Assembly: GCF_900313025.1 (NCBI RefSeq)
Contig: NZ_OMPQ01000009.1
Location: forward strand, 62,012-126,011
Reading direction: 5' to 3'
Length of the DNA stretch: 64,000 nt
Origin: Pseudophaeobacter sp. EL27
Lineage (GTDB): Bacteria > Pseudomonadota > Alphaproteobacteria > Rhodobacterales > Rhodobacteraceae
Position numbers and translations under genes: made by a program. This document shows, piece by piece, positions 46,097 to 54,061 of this stretch (the first letter of the stretch is position 1; each line of letters starts with the position of its first letter). Under the pieces are notes generated by a model. That model worked only from the letters and a program-made list of their open reading frames with translations. It ran no database searches and had not been told where the DNA came from.

Positions 46097-46666
46097 AATG
46101 TGTATCTTACGCCAGATACGCCGTTTCGAACCTCCGTGCTTGCGCGCGTTCCATTCCCCTTCACCTTCGGCCTTGATGCCGGTGCTATCGATAAGGAGGT
46201 TCAGTAGGCCTTTGCCGCCTCGATACGGTAGGCGCATGTTCAGCGTCTTTTGTCGACGGCACAGCGTGCTGTAATCCGGCATCGCCCAGTCCAACCCTGC
46301 CAGCCGTAACAGGCTTTCGACAAAGCCAGAGGTCTGGTGGAGCGGCATGCCAAACAACACTTTCAGCGTCAGGCAGATCTGGATCGCGGCATCGCTGAAA
46401 CTCTGATGCCGACCGCGTTTGCCGTTCGGCGGCGGCACCCAGACCATCTCGGGATCAAACCAGATTGTCAGCGGTCCACGACGCTTCAATGCCGTGTTGT
46501 AGGTCGACCAGTTCATGGTCTTGTACTTCGTAGGCGTCCAACTGCTCATGGCCTCCAGCTATCATGCTGGATTCACCGCGTGAATCCTCTAAACCCATTT
46601 GCGCAACAAAGCCGTAACAAATCTAAAGTGTCATGCCTGGCGGCTCTGCCTCAAGAGAGGCACATA

Positions 46667-47863
46667 TCACGACAGAGAGAAGCGCTCCCTCCAAAGAGGG
46701 ATACGCTGCGCGTCGCGGATGTCATATTCGTCAAGGGCATCAGTGATGTCACGTTCTGGCTGGCCGTCGCGATCCTCGCCAAGGTCCGCCATACGCATAG
46801 TGAACCAAGCTGTCATTCCCCCGGCTGGCAAGGAGGTGAAACGTGGAAAGACAGGCCCCCCTTTGCCCGCCTGCCATGTTGCAGGCAAAGCTGGATCAAG
46901 AACAAAGCCCCGCGCAATCCCCACCACATCCACATCTCCGGCGAGGATTGCCGCCTCGGCCTCCTGGTACTGTTTGAACCCGCCCGTGGCCATGAGCGGA
47001 ATCGAGGTCACTTTCCGCGCCGCACGCGCGAAGTCGAGGAAATATGGCCCCCTGGTTGCCCGCTCCGAGCTTGAGGGCGCGCCGGGGAAATAGGTTCCTC
47101 CGCTGATGTCCAGCAGGTCCACACCTGTGCCATCTAGCGCTGCCACCACCTGCAGGGCTTCCGCCTCTGACAGCCCCCCGTCGAGCTGATCCGTGGCGTT
47201 CAACTTGACCGCAACCACAAAATCCGCAGGCACTGCGGCGCGTATGGCCTCAACCGTTTCGATCAGTAGCCGCATTCGCGCCTGGACTGTTCCCCCATAG
47301 GCATCGGTTCTCTGATTGAACAGAGGCGAGAGAAACTGGCTCAGCAAAAACCCGTGGGCGGCATGGATCTGCACACCGCCAAATCCCAACTCTGCCGCGC
47401 GCCGGGCGGTTGCGGCAAAGTTTTTGGGCACGGCCTTGATCTCGGCAAGGGACATGGCCTCGCTGGTAAAATCGGGAAACGTAATGGCGCTTGGGCCCTT
47501 TGGGCGACTAATGGGCAGATGGGACAAGGCCCCGGCATGGCCAAGCTGGAGCCAGAGTTGCGCCCCGTCTCCCGACCCACGCCGCGCAAGTTCGCGAAAA
47601 CGGGGCAGATCCGCCCCGGCATCCAGCACCAGATTGCCTGGCTTTTCGGGGTAATCAGGATCCCCCTGCACCTCCCCAATGATCGAGGCCGCCAGACCGC
47701 CTTTGGCCCAACGTTCATAAAGACGTATCTGCGCAGCAGTTGGATTTCCCTGCCCATCCGCCAGGGAATCCGACATCGCCGATTTGATGATCCGGTTTTT
47801 CAACACCTGTCCATTGGGCAATGTCAGCGGGGAAAAGAGGGGGCAATCTGTATCCGTCTGCAA
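46667..47863 (-). CDS. NADH:flavin oxidoreductase (Old Yellow Enzyme family)
   Basis: A 398-residue FMN barrel enzyme. The barrel begins LKNRIIKSAMSDSLAD near 21-36; the substrate pair His-Ala-Ala-His is in GGVQIHAAHGFLLSQFLSP near 165, and the FMN phosphate site is IPLMATGGFKQYQEAEAAI then DVVGIARGFVLDP. Typical reactions are reduction of alpha,beta-unsaturated carbonyls. It diverges from a LysR gene that probably regulates it. It begins directly after the IS element, whose right end is only 54 bases from its stop. Confidence 0.92.
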   Translation of the reverse strand: MQTDTDCPLFSPLTLPNGQVLKNRIIKSAMSDSLADGQGNPTAAQIRLYERWAKGGLAASIIGEVQGDPDYPEKPGNLVLDAGADLPRFRELARRGSGDGAQLWLQLGHAGALSHLPISRPKGPSAITFPDFTSEAMSLAEIKAVPKNFAATARRAAELGFGGVQIHAAHGFLLSQFLSPLFNQRTDAYGGTVQARMRLLIETVEAIRAAVPADFVVAVKLNATDQLDGGLSEAEALQVVAALDGTGVDLLDISGGTYFPGAPSSSERATRGPYFLDFARAARKVTSIPLMATGGFKQYQEAEAAILAGDVDVVGIARGFVLDPALPATWQAGKGGPVFPRFTSLPAGGMTAWFTMRMADLGEDRDGQPERDITDALDEYDIRDAQRIPLWRERFSLS

Positions 47864-47889
47864 ACCGGTTCTCCTTGGAATAGAGGTCT

Positions 47890-47952
47890 GTATCTGTGAT
47901 ACATTGGATTTACAGGGGTGATAATCAGGAGGTTTGGATCATAACTTGATCC
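47890..47952. promoter_or_regulatory. LysR-type binding region between OYE gene and regulator
   Basis: Two palindromes occur in the 101-base divergent gap: GTATC-TGT-GATAC at 47890-47902 (fits the T-N11-A LysR box) and GGATCA-TAACT-TGATCC at 47936-47952. The first lies near the OYE promoter, the second near the regulator start at 47965. Confidence 0.55.
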
Positions 47953-47964
47953 TTTTTGGAACAG

Positions 47965-48879
47965 ATGACGCAAAAAACTGAGATGGAAATCCTTTTGACC
48001 GTCGTTGATCAGGGCAGTTTTTCCGCGGCGGCCAGGGTACTGGGATACACCCCCTCGGCAGTGGGCAAACGGGTGCATCACCTGGAAGAGCGGCTCAGGG
48101 TGCCACTGCTGATCCGCTCCACCCGGCGCATGACCCTGACCGAGGCTGGCCAGCGCTATGTTGAGGAAACACGGGAGCTGCTGGCGCGGCTGACAAAGCT
48201 GGAAGCGGATATTGCCGATGATGCCGACAGCCTTCGCGGCCCGATCCGCGTGACCTGCTCGGCGGCGCTGGGACGGATACATGTTGTTCCCCAGCTGGTC
48301 CTGTTTATGGAGCGTCACCCGGAGATCGAGATTGACCTGGCGCTTTCGGATAAGCTGGTTGATCTGGTTGGTGAGGGCTTTGATCTGGCGATCCGAAGTG
48401 GCACCTTGCCGGATTCCTCGCTGATCTCACGAAAGCTGATGACCAACCGTCGCCTGCCCTGCGCCGCCCCCGGCTATCTCGATCAGCATGGGGTTCCGCA
48501 ACAGCCCGAGTCACTTGCGGCACACAGGTGCTTGCGACTGCCCCGGGAGAGGCTGGTTTCGGATTGGGGGTTCCGCTGGCGGCCTGGCAGTCCGGATCGG
48601 CTTGGGGCGGGGTTCAGCTGTAACAGTTTGGATGCGCTCCATGCCGCCTGCTGCGGGGGACAGGGAATTGCCTGGCTGCCTGAGTTTCTCATCCGGGAGG
48701 ACCTGCGCGCGGGTCGGTTGCTACCACTCTTGGCGGATTGTGTGCCCCCGGATGCAGGCGGCGCGATCTATGTTCTCCGCCCCGAGGCCGCCTTCCAGCC
48801 CCGACGGGTCCGGGCTTTGGCCGATTTTCTGGCCGGTCACTTCGCCGCTGTGGGGTCCAGCAATCTCAAAGCGAGATAG
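47965..48879 (+). CDS. LysR-family transcriptional regulator
   Basis: A 304-residue LysR regulator. The winged helix is FSAAARVLGYTPSAVGKRVHHLEERLRVPLLIRSTRRMTLTEAG, about 20-63, followed by the substrate-binding domain from about 90 (GPIRVTCSAALGRIHVVPQL). ATG 47965 (MTQKTEMEIL) is chosen over the upstream TTG. It lies back to back with the OYE gene, a standard arrangement for control of that gene. Confidence 0.93.
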   Translation: MTQKTEMEILLTVVDQGSFSAAARVLGYTPSAVGKRVHHLEERLRVPLLIRSTRRMTLTEAGQRYVEETRELLARLTKLEADIADDADSLRGPIRVTCSAALGRIHVVPQLVLFMERHPEIEIDLALSDKLVDLVGEGFDLAIRSGTLPDSSLISRKLMTNRRLPCAAPGYLDQHGVPQQPESLAAHRCLRLPRERLVSDWGFRWRPGSPDRLGAGFSCNSLDALHAACCGGQGIAWLPEFLIREDLRAGRLLPLLADCVPPDAGGAIYVLRPEAAFQPRRVRALADFLAGHFAAVGSSNLKAR

Positions 48880-48935
48880 CTTGGATCAAACAAGCGCAGC
48901 AAACCCTTTCAAGGCAGGGTATCCAAGCGTCAGGT

Positions 48936-49451
48936 TCAGCCCTCTGCCAGGGCGGCCTCGACCCAGGCAACCAGGTCCTCAAGCTCAGTTGCCCCTTGCA
49001 CGGCCATGCCGTCAGAGAACTCTTTGAAGGGCTCAACATTCATGCGGTTGACGCCGGAGACAACCACCAGCCCCTGAGCCAGGGCCTCGCCGATGACCGG
49101 GCGCATGCCGCGACCATCCGCTTCGTGTTTGCCAAACTTGTTGACGATCAGCACCTGTGGACGCGGCGTGGCATTCAAGCTGCTGCTCACCTGCCCTACG
49201 GCCTGCTCCAATGCCTCGGGGTTCAACCGGCAACCGCGGGCTCCGGCTCCCAGAGACTGTGAGATGCGGATGGTCTCGCCCGCAGGCAGGACCCGTACAT
49301 CCATGTCACACAGGGCGTCATCGCTGCATTCAGTATTGGTTTGCACAATACCAGCCAGCACGATGCCTTTGGCATGCAGCGCCTCCGCCAGGCTGCTGAG
49401 CAGCCGGTCGGTACCACCACGGGTTTCAGTCCTCACATAGGCCAGATGCAT
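48936..49451 (-). CDS. DUF2478 protein (nucleotide-binding-like)
   Basis: A 171-residue protein of the DUF2478 family. It has GAGARGCRLNPEALEQAVGQVSSSL near 68 and the signature PQVLIVNKFGKHEADGRGMRPVIGEAL near 99-125. The family often accompanies molybdate transport or molybdoenzyme genes, and its fold is related to small NTPases (NTPase/THEP1-like), but its activity is not established. GAGAGGG lies 6 bases before ATG 49451. In this window the only Mo enzyme is XdhAB, far away. Confidence 0.82.
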   Translation of the reverse strand: MHLAYVRTETRGGTDRLLSSLAEALHAKGIVLAGIVQTNTECSDDALCDMDVRVLPAGETIRISQSLGAGARGCRLNPEALEQAVGQVSSSLNATPRPQVLIVNKFGKHEADGRGMRPVIGEALAQGLVVVSGVNRMNVEPFKEFSDGMAVQGATELEDLVAWVEAALAEG

Positions 49452-49527
49452 TACATGCCCTCTCATCACTGGTCTGGAGTTGCGCCTCAATTGCTATCCG
49501 CAATTCATCCCCGGCGCCAGAGGGGTT

Positions 49528-49562
49528 TTCCCGCGCCCAAATACAGGGGCGCGGGGGGGATG
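49528..49562. repeat. GC-rich hairpin element (related to copy 2)
   Basis: CCGCGCCC-AAATACAG-GGGCGCGG, an 8-bp perfect stem, lies between the DUF2478 start and the permease stop. Its minus-strand reading (CCCCCGCGCCCCTGTATTTGG) shares CCCCCGCGCCCCT and a TATTT-GG segment with the element at 38771-38813. It may end the permease transcript. Confidence 0.5.
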
Positions 49563-49566
49563 GGTT

Positions 49567-51618
49567 TTATAGGCCAAGCGCCTTTTTGCGTTCCTCAGCA
49601 AAGCCCTGCACGATTCGGTCGGCGATCAGCGCCAGGATCGCCATGGCCGCCCCGGCTGAAATGCCAAGCCCCACATCCGCCTGCCCCAGCGCCAGATAGA
49701 TCGACTGGCCCAGACCGGTGGTGCCGATCAGCGCCGCAATCACCAGCATGGCAAAGGCATAGAGAATGGTCTGATTGAGCCCCAAGAGGATGGTTGGTGC
49801 CGCATAGGGCGCGCGCACATCCCGCATCATCTGCCAGCGGGTGGCACCGGAGGCCGTGGCTGCCTCGATCATCTCTTCCGGGGTGGAGATCAGCCCCTGC
49901 CGGGTATAGCGGATCATCGGCACCACCGCATAGGCGATGATCGCCAGAAAGGCCGAAAACTCGCCGATCTGAAACACCATCAGCACCGGGATCAGGAAGA
50001 CAAACAGCGGAATGGTCTGCAGCATATCGCAGATCGGCCGCACCAACCGCCAGGCCATGGGTGAAACCGCGCTGAGCAAGCCGAGACCGCCGCCCAAGAG
50101 CGCACAGGCAAAGACCGCAGCGCCGGACAGATAAAGCGACAGCAAAGCGCGCTCCCATAGCCCCGAGACCAGAATGGTGGTGAGCAACACCAGCGACAAC
50201 ATCGCCAAGCGATGCCCCCCCGCGACCCAGGACAGGGCCGCCGTGCCAACCAGCACAAAGGGCCAGGGCAATTGCGACACGCCTGTTTCCAGAATTCCGG
50301 CTGCAATCAGCACCACCAGCCCCAGGGTCAACCGCCCCCGCAGTGCCAGCACCACGGCAACGACAGCAGCGGCGACAAAGAACCAGAGGCTCATCGCAGC
50401 GGTCCACTGAAAGCCCCAGGTAAAGGGCAGGAGCGCCTGATCCAACCCGATGCGCAGTGGCAGCAGAACGTAGAACATGATGGTGTTCTTTAAATTCGCC
50501 AGGAAATAGGCATTGGCACGGGTGAAATCCGTGAGCCAGCTGTCCAGACCATCCGCCACCGGATCCAACATCTGATAGCTGCCGGGGTCACCAATGCGGC
50601 TCCAGAACAGCAGGCTGACCAGCAGCCCCAGCGCCAGGATCGCCAGCGACACCCGCCCATCCCACAATTGGCGCCGCTCCTGCGCCAGGGTGGCGCTCAT
50701 CCGGTCGATCAAAATGGCAAAGATCACAATCACCGCACCCGCCAGCATGGCAGGGCCAAACTGCGCCTTGCGCATGGTCAAGAGCACTTCCCAGCCGATG
50801 TCATTAAAGCCGCCGATAACAGCGGCAATGATCACCATCGACAGGGCCGCCATCAGACATTGATTGACCCCCACCATGATCTGCACCTTGGCCGCTGGGA
50901 TCTCTACCTGAAACAGCTGCTGCAATCGGGTGCCCCCGGCCATAACTGCGGCTTCTTTTACTTCGTGTTCAACCCGTTGCAGCCCCAAGAGCACATTGCG
51001 CGCCATCGGCGGTGCGGCATAGATCGCCGAGGCAATAAGCCCCACCACGGGGCCAAAACCAAAGAGCACCAGGAGTGGCGTCAGATAGGCAAAGGTCGGC
51101 ACCGTCTGCATCACATCCAGCAGCGCCTGAATCGGGGCGCGAAAACTGGGGAATTCATTGGCGAGAATGCCAATGCCTGCCCCCACCACCAGCGCCAATG
51201 GCACTGAAACAGCCACCAAGGCCAGCGTGTTCATCCCCTGTGGCCAATAGCCGGAGACCAGCACCAGCCCCAGCCCGATAGCAGCCATAGCTGCCATCTT
51301 GATCCCACCCAACCGCCAGCCCAGCGCCACAGTTGCGGCAATCAACAGGGGCCAGGGCACTGTTGCCAGCAGATAGTTCATCGCCGCCATCGGATAGGCC
51401 ATCATGGCTGAAAACATCCGCGCGGCGGGTTTCAGGAAGGTCAGCCCGCCCTTGACGCCGGTGCCAACACTCTCGGTGGCGGGCAGCACCCAGTCTTTGG
51501 GAAAAATGCTCAGCCAAGGCACCAGCCCTTCCAGCGCCAAACAAAGCGCCCCGATGAGAAGGGCGATCAGCGCCGCCAGACTGCCTTTGCTCAGGCCTGC
51601 GATGTTCACGCCATTCAT
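49567..51618 (-). CDS. Fused double permease of a quaternary-amine ABC importer (ProW/OpuAB-like)
   Basis: A 683-residue protein made of two ProW-like permease halves. Each half carries the cytoplasmic EAA loop that docks on the ATPase: EHEVKEAAVMAGGTRLQQL near 210-230 and EEMIEAATASGATRWQMM near 578-600. About 12-14 hydrophobic helices can be counted. A single-chain double permease is an unusual layout but is known in Rhodobacteraceae and related bacteria. It overlaps the ATPase by 4 bases. The likely substrates are choline, glycine betaine or similar compounds. Confidence 0.9.
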   Translation of the reverse strand: MNGVNIAGLSKGSLAALIALLIGALCLALEGLVPWLSIFPKDWVLPATESVGTGVKGGLTFLKPAARMFSAMMAYPMAAMNYLLATVPWPLLIAATVALGWRLGGIKMAAMAAIGLGLVLVSGYWPQGMNTLALVAVSVPLALVVGAGIGILANEFPSFRAPIQALLDVMQTVPTFAYLTPLLVLFGFGPVVGLIASAIYAAPPMARNVLLGLQRVEHEVKEAAVMAGGTRLQQLFQVEIPAAKVQIMVGVNQCLMAALSMVIIAAVIGGFNDIGWEVLLTMRKAQFGPAMLAGAVIVIFAILIDRMSATLAQERRQLWDGRVSLAILALGLLVSLLFWSRIGDPGSYQMLDPVADGLDSWLTDFTRANAYFLANLKNTIMFYVLLPLRIGLDQALLPFTWGFQWTAAMSLWFFVAAAVVAVVLALRGRLTLGLVVLIAAGILETGVSQLPWPFVLVGTAALSWVAGGHRLAMLSLVLLTTILVSGLWERALLSLYLSGAAVFACALLGGGLGLLSAVSPMAWRLVRPICDMLQTIPLFVFLIPVLMVFQIGEFSAFLAIIAYAVVPMIRYTRQGLISTPEEMIEAATASGATRWQMMRDVRAPYAAPTILLGLNQTILYAFAMLVIAALIGTTGLGQSIYLALGQADVGLGISAGAAMAILALIADRIVQGFAEERKKALGL

Positions 51619-52679
51619 GCGGTGGGTTCCACCTGCAGGGCCGCGGCCAGATCCGCCGGGTTGATCACCCCAACCAGGGTGCCATCCTTGTCACGTACCG
51701 GCACTGGCTCATAGAGATCCATGCAGCGCGCCAGCGCCGCATCCAGCGTCATGTCGCGGCGCAGCCCGGGATCATCCGCGCCGTAGGGGTGGTTTTCCGG
51801 GTCTTGCATCACCGAGGCCACATTGGCGTGACGCCCCTTGGCCACGTCTTTGGAGAACTCGCGCACATAATCATCCACCGGATTGAGCACGATATCCGCC
51901 GGGGTGCCGATCTGCACGATCTTGCCATCGCGCATGATGGCAATGCGATCCGCCAGTTTCAGCGCCTCATTGATGTCATGGGTGATGAACACAATGGTGG
52001 TTTTCAACTTGGCCTGAATATCGAGGAATTCATCCTGCAACTGGCGACGGATCAGCGGATCCAGCGCCGAAAAGGGCTCATCCAGGAACCAGACGGAACA
52101 ATCCGCCACCAGGGAACGCGCAATGCCAACCCGCTGGCGCTGCCCACCGGAGAGTTCACGTGGGAAGCGGTCTTCGCGCCCTCCGAGGTCAACCAGATCA
52201 ATCACCTCTTTCGCCTTGGCCAGACGGGCCTTTTTCTTCACCCCCTGCACCTTGAGCGGATAGGCGACATTCTCGGCCACGGTCATATGAGGAAACAGGC
52301 CAAAGTGCTGAAACACCATGCCCAGGGTCTTGCGGCGCAGCTCGATCAGGCGGGCCTTGCTGGCAGAGACGATGTCCTCGCCCTCAATGCGGATTTCTCC
52401 GTTTGAGGCAGGCAGCAACTGCGAAATACAACGGATCAGCGTCGATTTGCCCGAGCCGGAAAGCCCCATGATGACAAAAAGCTCGCCTTCCCTGACGTCA
52501 AAATTGGCATCCTGCACCGCAGGCACCAGCCCCTGAGCGCGCAGCGCCGCAGAGACCTCATCTGCTGATGCATGTTGCGACAGCGCCTGTTTCAAGGCGC
52601 TGTCTGCGTTCTCGCCAAAGACCTGCCAGACGTTCTGGCAGGAAATGGCGGGTGTATCGGAACCGTTCACGGCACTCAC
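51615..52679 (-). CDS. Quaternary-amine ABC transporter ATPase (ProV/OpuAA-like)
   Basis: A 354-residue ATPase. Walker A is GLSGSGKST near 72-80, signature LSGGQRQRVGIARSLV near 181, Walker B WFLDEPFSALD near 200, and VFITHDINEALKL. The C-terminal stretch VRDKDGTLVGVINPADL is a CBS-type module, which in OpuA senses ionic strength. GTG 52679 overlaps the binding-protein stop by 4 bases. It is the second gene of a three-gene unit, binding protein then ATPase then permease. Confidence 0.93.
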   Translation of the reverse strand: MSAVNGSDTPAISCQNVWQVFGENADSALKQALSQHASADEVSAALRAQGLVPAVQDANFDVREGELFVIMGLSGSGKSTLIRCISQLLPASNGEIRIEGEDIVSASKARLIELRRKTLGMVFQHFGLFPHMTVAENVAYPLKVQGVKKKARLAKAKEVIDLVDLGGREDRFPRELSGGQRQRVGIARSLVADCSVWFLDEPFSALDPLIRRQLQDEFLDIQAKLKTTIVFITHDINEALKLADRIAIMRDGKIVQIGTPADIVLNPVDDYVREFSKDVAKGRHANVASVMQDPENHPYGADDPGLRRDMTLDAALARCMDLYEPVPVRDKDGTLVGVINPADLAAALQVEPTA

Positions 52680-53635
52680 TTGGTGGCAGCGTCAACAACC
52701 GGGCGCCAGCTGTCTTCATTGGCCGCCATCCAGGCTGCAACAACCTCTTCGACCTTGCCGCCATCAACATCGATTGCGCCCATCATTGGCTGCTGCGCTT
52801 CTACTGCCAGAGTGTAGTTGGACAGGATTTCAAAAGCCGCAGGCCATGTTTCCGCAGTGCCGGACCAGGCCGCCTTGAAGATGCGCGAAGGTGCAAAGTC
52901 ACAGTCATTCACCGCATTGGGGTTTGGCCCCCAGGCCGGATCATTAAAGCAGGCCTCTTCGCCAACTGGCAGGTCAACAAACTGCACATCATAGGCAGAC
53001 ATCGCCCAATGGGGCTGCCAGAAGGTGATCAGCAGCGGTGTTTTACGCTCGGTCGAGGCACGCAGCTCGGCGATCAGGGCGCCCTCGGACCCTGCAGGAA
53101 CCGCTTTGAAGGGCAGCTCCAGACCGGTCATGCGATCGGCACCGGGTGTCCCCCAATCCGCAGGGTAGTCCACCAGGCGGCCGGAAGGCAGGGTTTCAGC
53201 CGTGGCAAAAAGCGGCGCACAGGCCTTCAGCGCTTCCCAGGCGGGCAGACCGGGGCAAAGCTCAGCCACATGAGCGGGATAAGCGATGCCTTCCTTGGCG
53301 TTCAGCTCCAGATCGCCCAGTTCAACAACGGTGCCTTCGGCAACCTTGTTGGCATATTCATCAGAAACGTTTGAGGACCAGATTTCCAGCGTCGCGTGGA
53401 TCTCACCATCGGCAATCGCCTGGAACTGGTTCATCATGCCGGCGGTGACATATTCCACCTTGTAACCAGCGGCCTTCAGCATCTCACCCGCGATATGGGT
53501 GGTCACGTGCTGCCCGGTCCATTCGTTGACCGCCAGCTTGATCGGCTGATCCACAGCCCCCATCTCTGCCGCCTGGGCCGTTCCTGCAACCAGTGAAGCC
53601 GCGCCAAGAAGGCATGCAAATGTTGTCTTTTTCAT
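52676..53635 (-). CDS. Glycine betaine/choline-type ABC binding protein (OpuAC/ProX-like)
   Basis: A 319-residue periplasmic receptor. Signal peptide residues 1-22 (MKKTTFACLLG...GTAQA) precede the OpuAC domain, which begins QPIKLAVNEWTGQHVTTHIAGEML. Aromatic and acidic residues that could cage a quaternary amine are present (WTGQ, WSSNVSDEY, FWQPHWAM). Two cysteines (CFNDPAW, NDC) are close together late in the domain. It is the first gene of its operon, with TATAAT as a likely -10 at 53688-53693. Confidence 0.9.
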   Translation of the reverse strand: MKKTTFACLLGAASLVAGTAQAAEMGAVDQPIKLAVNEWTGQHVTTHIAGEMLKAAGYKVEYVTAGMMNQFQAIADGEIHATLEIWSSNVSDEYANKVAEGTVVELGDLELNAKEGIAYPAHVAELCPGLPAWEALKACAPLFATAETLPSGRLVDYPADWGTPGADRMTGLELPFKAVPAGSEGALIAELRASTERKTPLLITFWQPHWAMSAYDVQFVDLPVGEEACFNDPAWGPNPNAVNDCDFAPSRIFKAAWSGTAETWPAAFEILSNYTLAVEAQQPMMGAIDVDGGKVEEVVAAWMAANEDSWRPVVDAATK

Positions 53636-54061
53636 TGTTGATTTCCCTGTTTATATACCCCTGCTGATGCAAAGATCAGCTGGGTGGATTATAGTGGAGC
53701 CTGGCGGCTCAATCGGCCCAAAGGGCGCAGATGGTCTGTGCCCAGGAGTGTTGATCTGAGGCTTGACCTTAGCAATATCCCTGAGTGTGGCCGGGTATGC
53801 CACAAGTTTTTGAACGTTTTGCGACCCATTGTCGAGGGTTTGCGGCGCTTTCCGGTAAATTTCTTAATTCTTGGTTCAACTTTCTGAACGGAAAGCCAAT
53901 AAACGAATCCCCGAGCACCTTCCGCCCCCTCCAACATTGGCAGCAAAGAATCCCGCAATTGAGGAAAGACTTGCCCCCACAGGAGGGGCAAGTCCCAGGC
54001 AGGGAACACCGGGCAAGGTTGCGACCTCGTCGGGGCCTGTTTCGCGTAGGAGTCGTGCCGG
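53636..54061. promoter_or_regulatory. Gap between proX-like gene and bioA: promoter, small palindromes, hairpin
   Basis: For the proX-like gene on the minus strand, TATAAT is seen at 53688-53693, and GCTGAT-GCAAAG-ATCAGC at 53663-53680 lies between it and the start. No gene is visible here. At 53968-53994 GACTTGCCCC-CACAGGA-GGGGCAAGTC is a 10-bp perfect stem that may terminate the bio operon, although no T-run follows. Confidence 0.5.
53968..53994. terminator. Candidate terminator of the bio operon
   Basis: A 10-bp perfect stem, GACTTGCCCC with GGGGCAAGTC, lies about 70 bases after the bioA stop. On the minus strand it is followed by TTTCCTC, a weak T tract, so it is only a candidate. Confidence 0.5.

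Larger units (their letters stand above)
45539..46549 (-). pseudogene. IS5-family transposase, broken by two frame-shifting insertions
   Basis: The three frame segments, read 46549 to 45539, together give an IS903-type DDE transposase: DSTGIKAEGEGEW (first Asp), SVTADGAYDT (second Asp), RSRVETKMHC (Glu). The first segment runs to KIHI (46097), then 46 bases stand where two residues are expected, a net gain of 40 bp. The second resumes at DEETLEV (46050) and runs to IQIRI (45634). There 44 bases replace two residues, a net gain of 38 bp, and LNRYTAIGIPVTEPVG completes it. The shifts (+1, +2) cancel, but the product is interrupted by stops. Confidence 0.9.
45485..46613 (-). mobile_element. IS5-family (IS903-group) insertion sequence, decayed
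   Basis: Terminal inverted repeats of 17 bp, GGCTTTGTTGCGCAAAT at 45485-45501 and its complement at 46597-46613, bound a single transposase gene on the minus strand. The 1129-bp length would be about 1051 bp without two small internal insertions, near the 1057 bp of IS903. No 9-bp target duplication is visible (left GATTACCGC, right GTAACAAAT), so the ends may have been rearranged or the copy is old. Confidence 0.88.

Noticed and set aside
45476-46623. 9-bp target-site duplication around the insertion sequence
   Set aside because: The flanks GATTACCGC and GTAACAAAT do not match in any register I tried, so I do not report attachment duplications.
53688-53716. Complete sigma-70 promoter for the proX-like gene
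   Set aside because: TATAAT is good but TTGAGC is only 13 bases away, too short for a normal -35 spacing; I keep only the -10 as likely.
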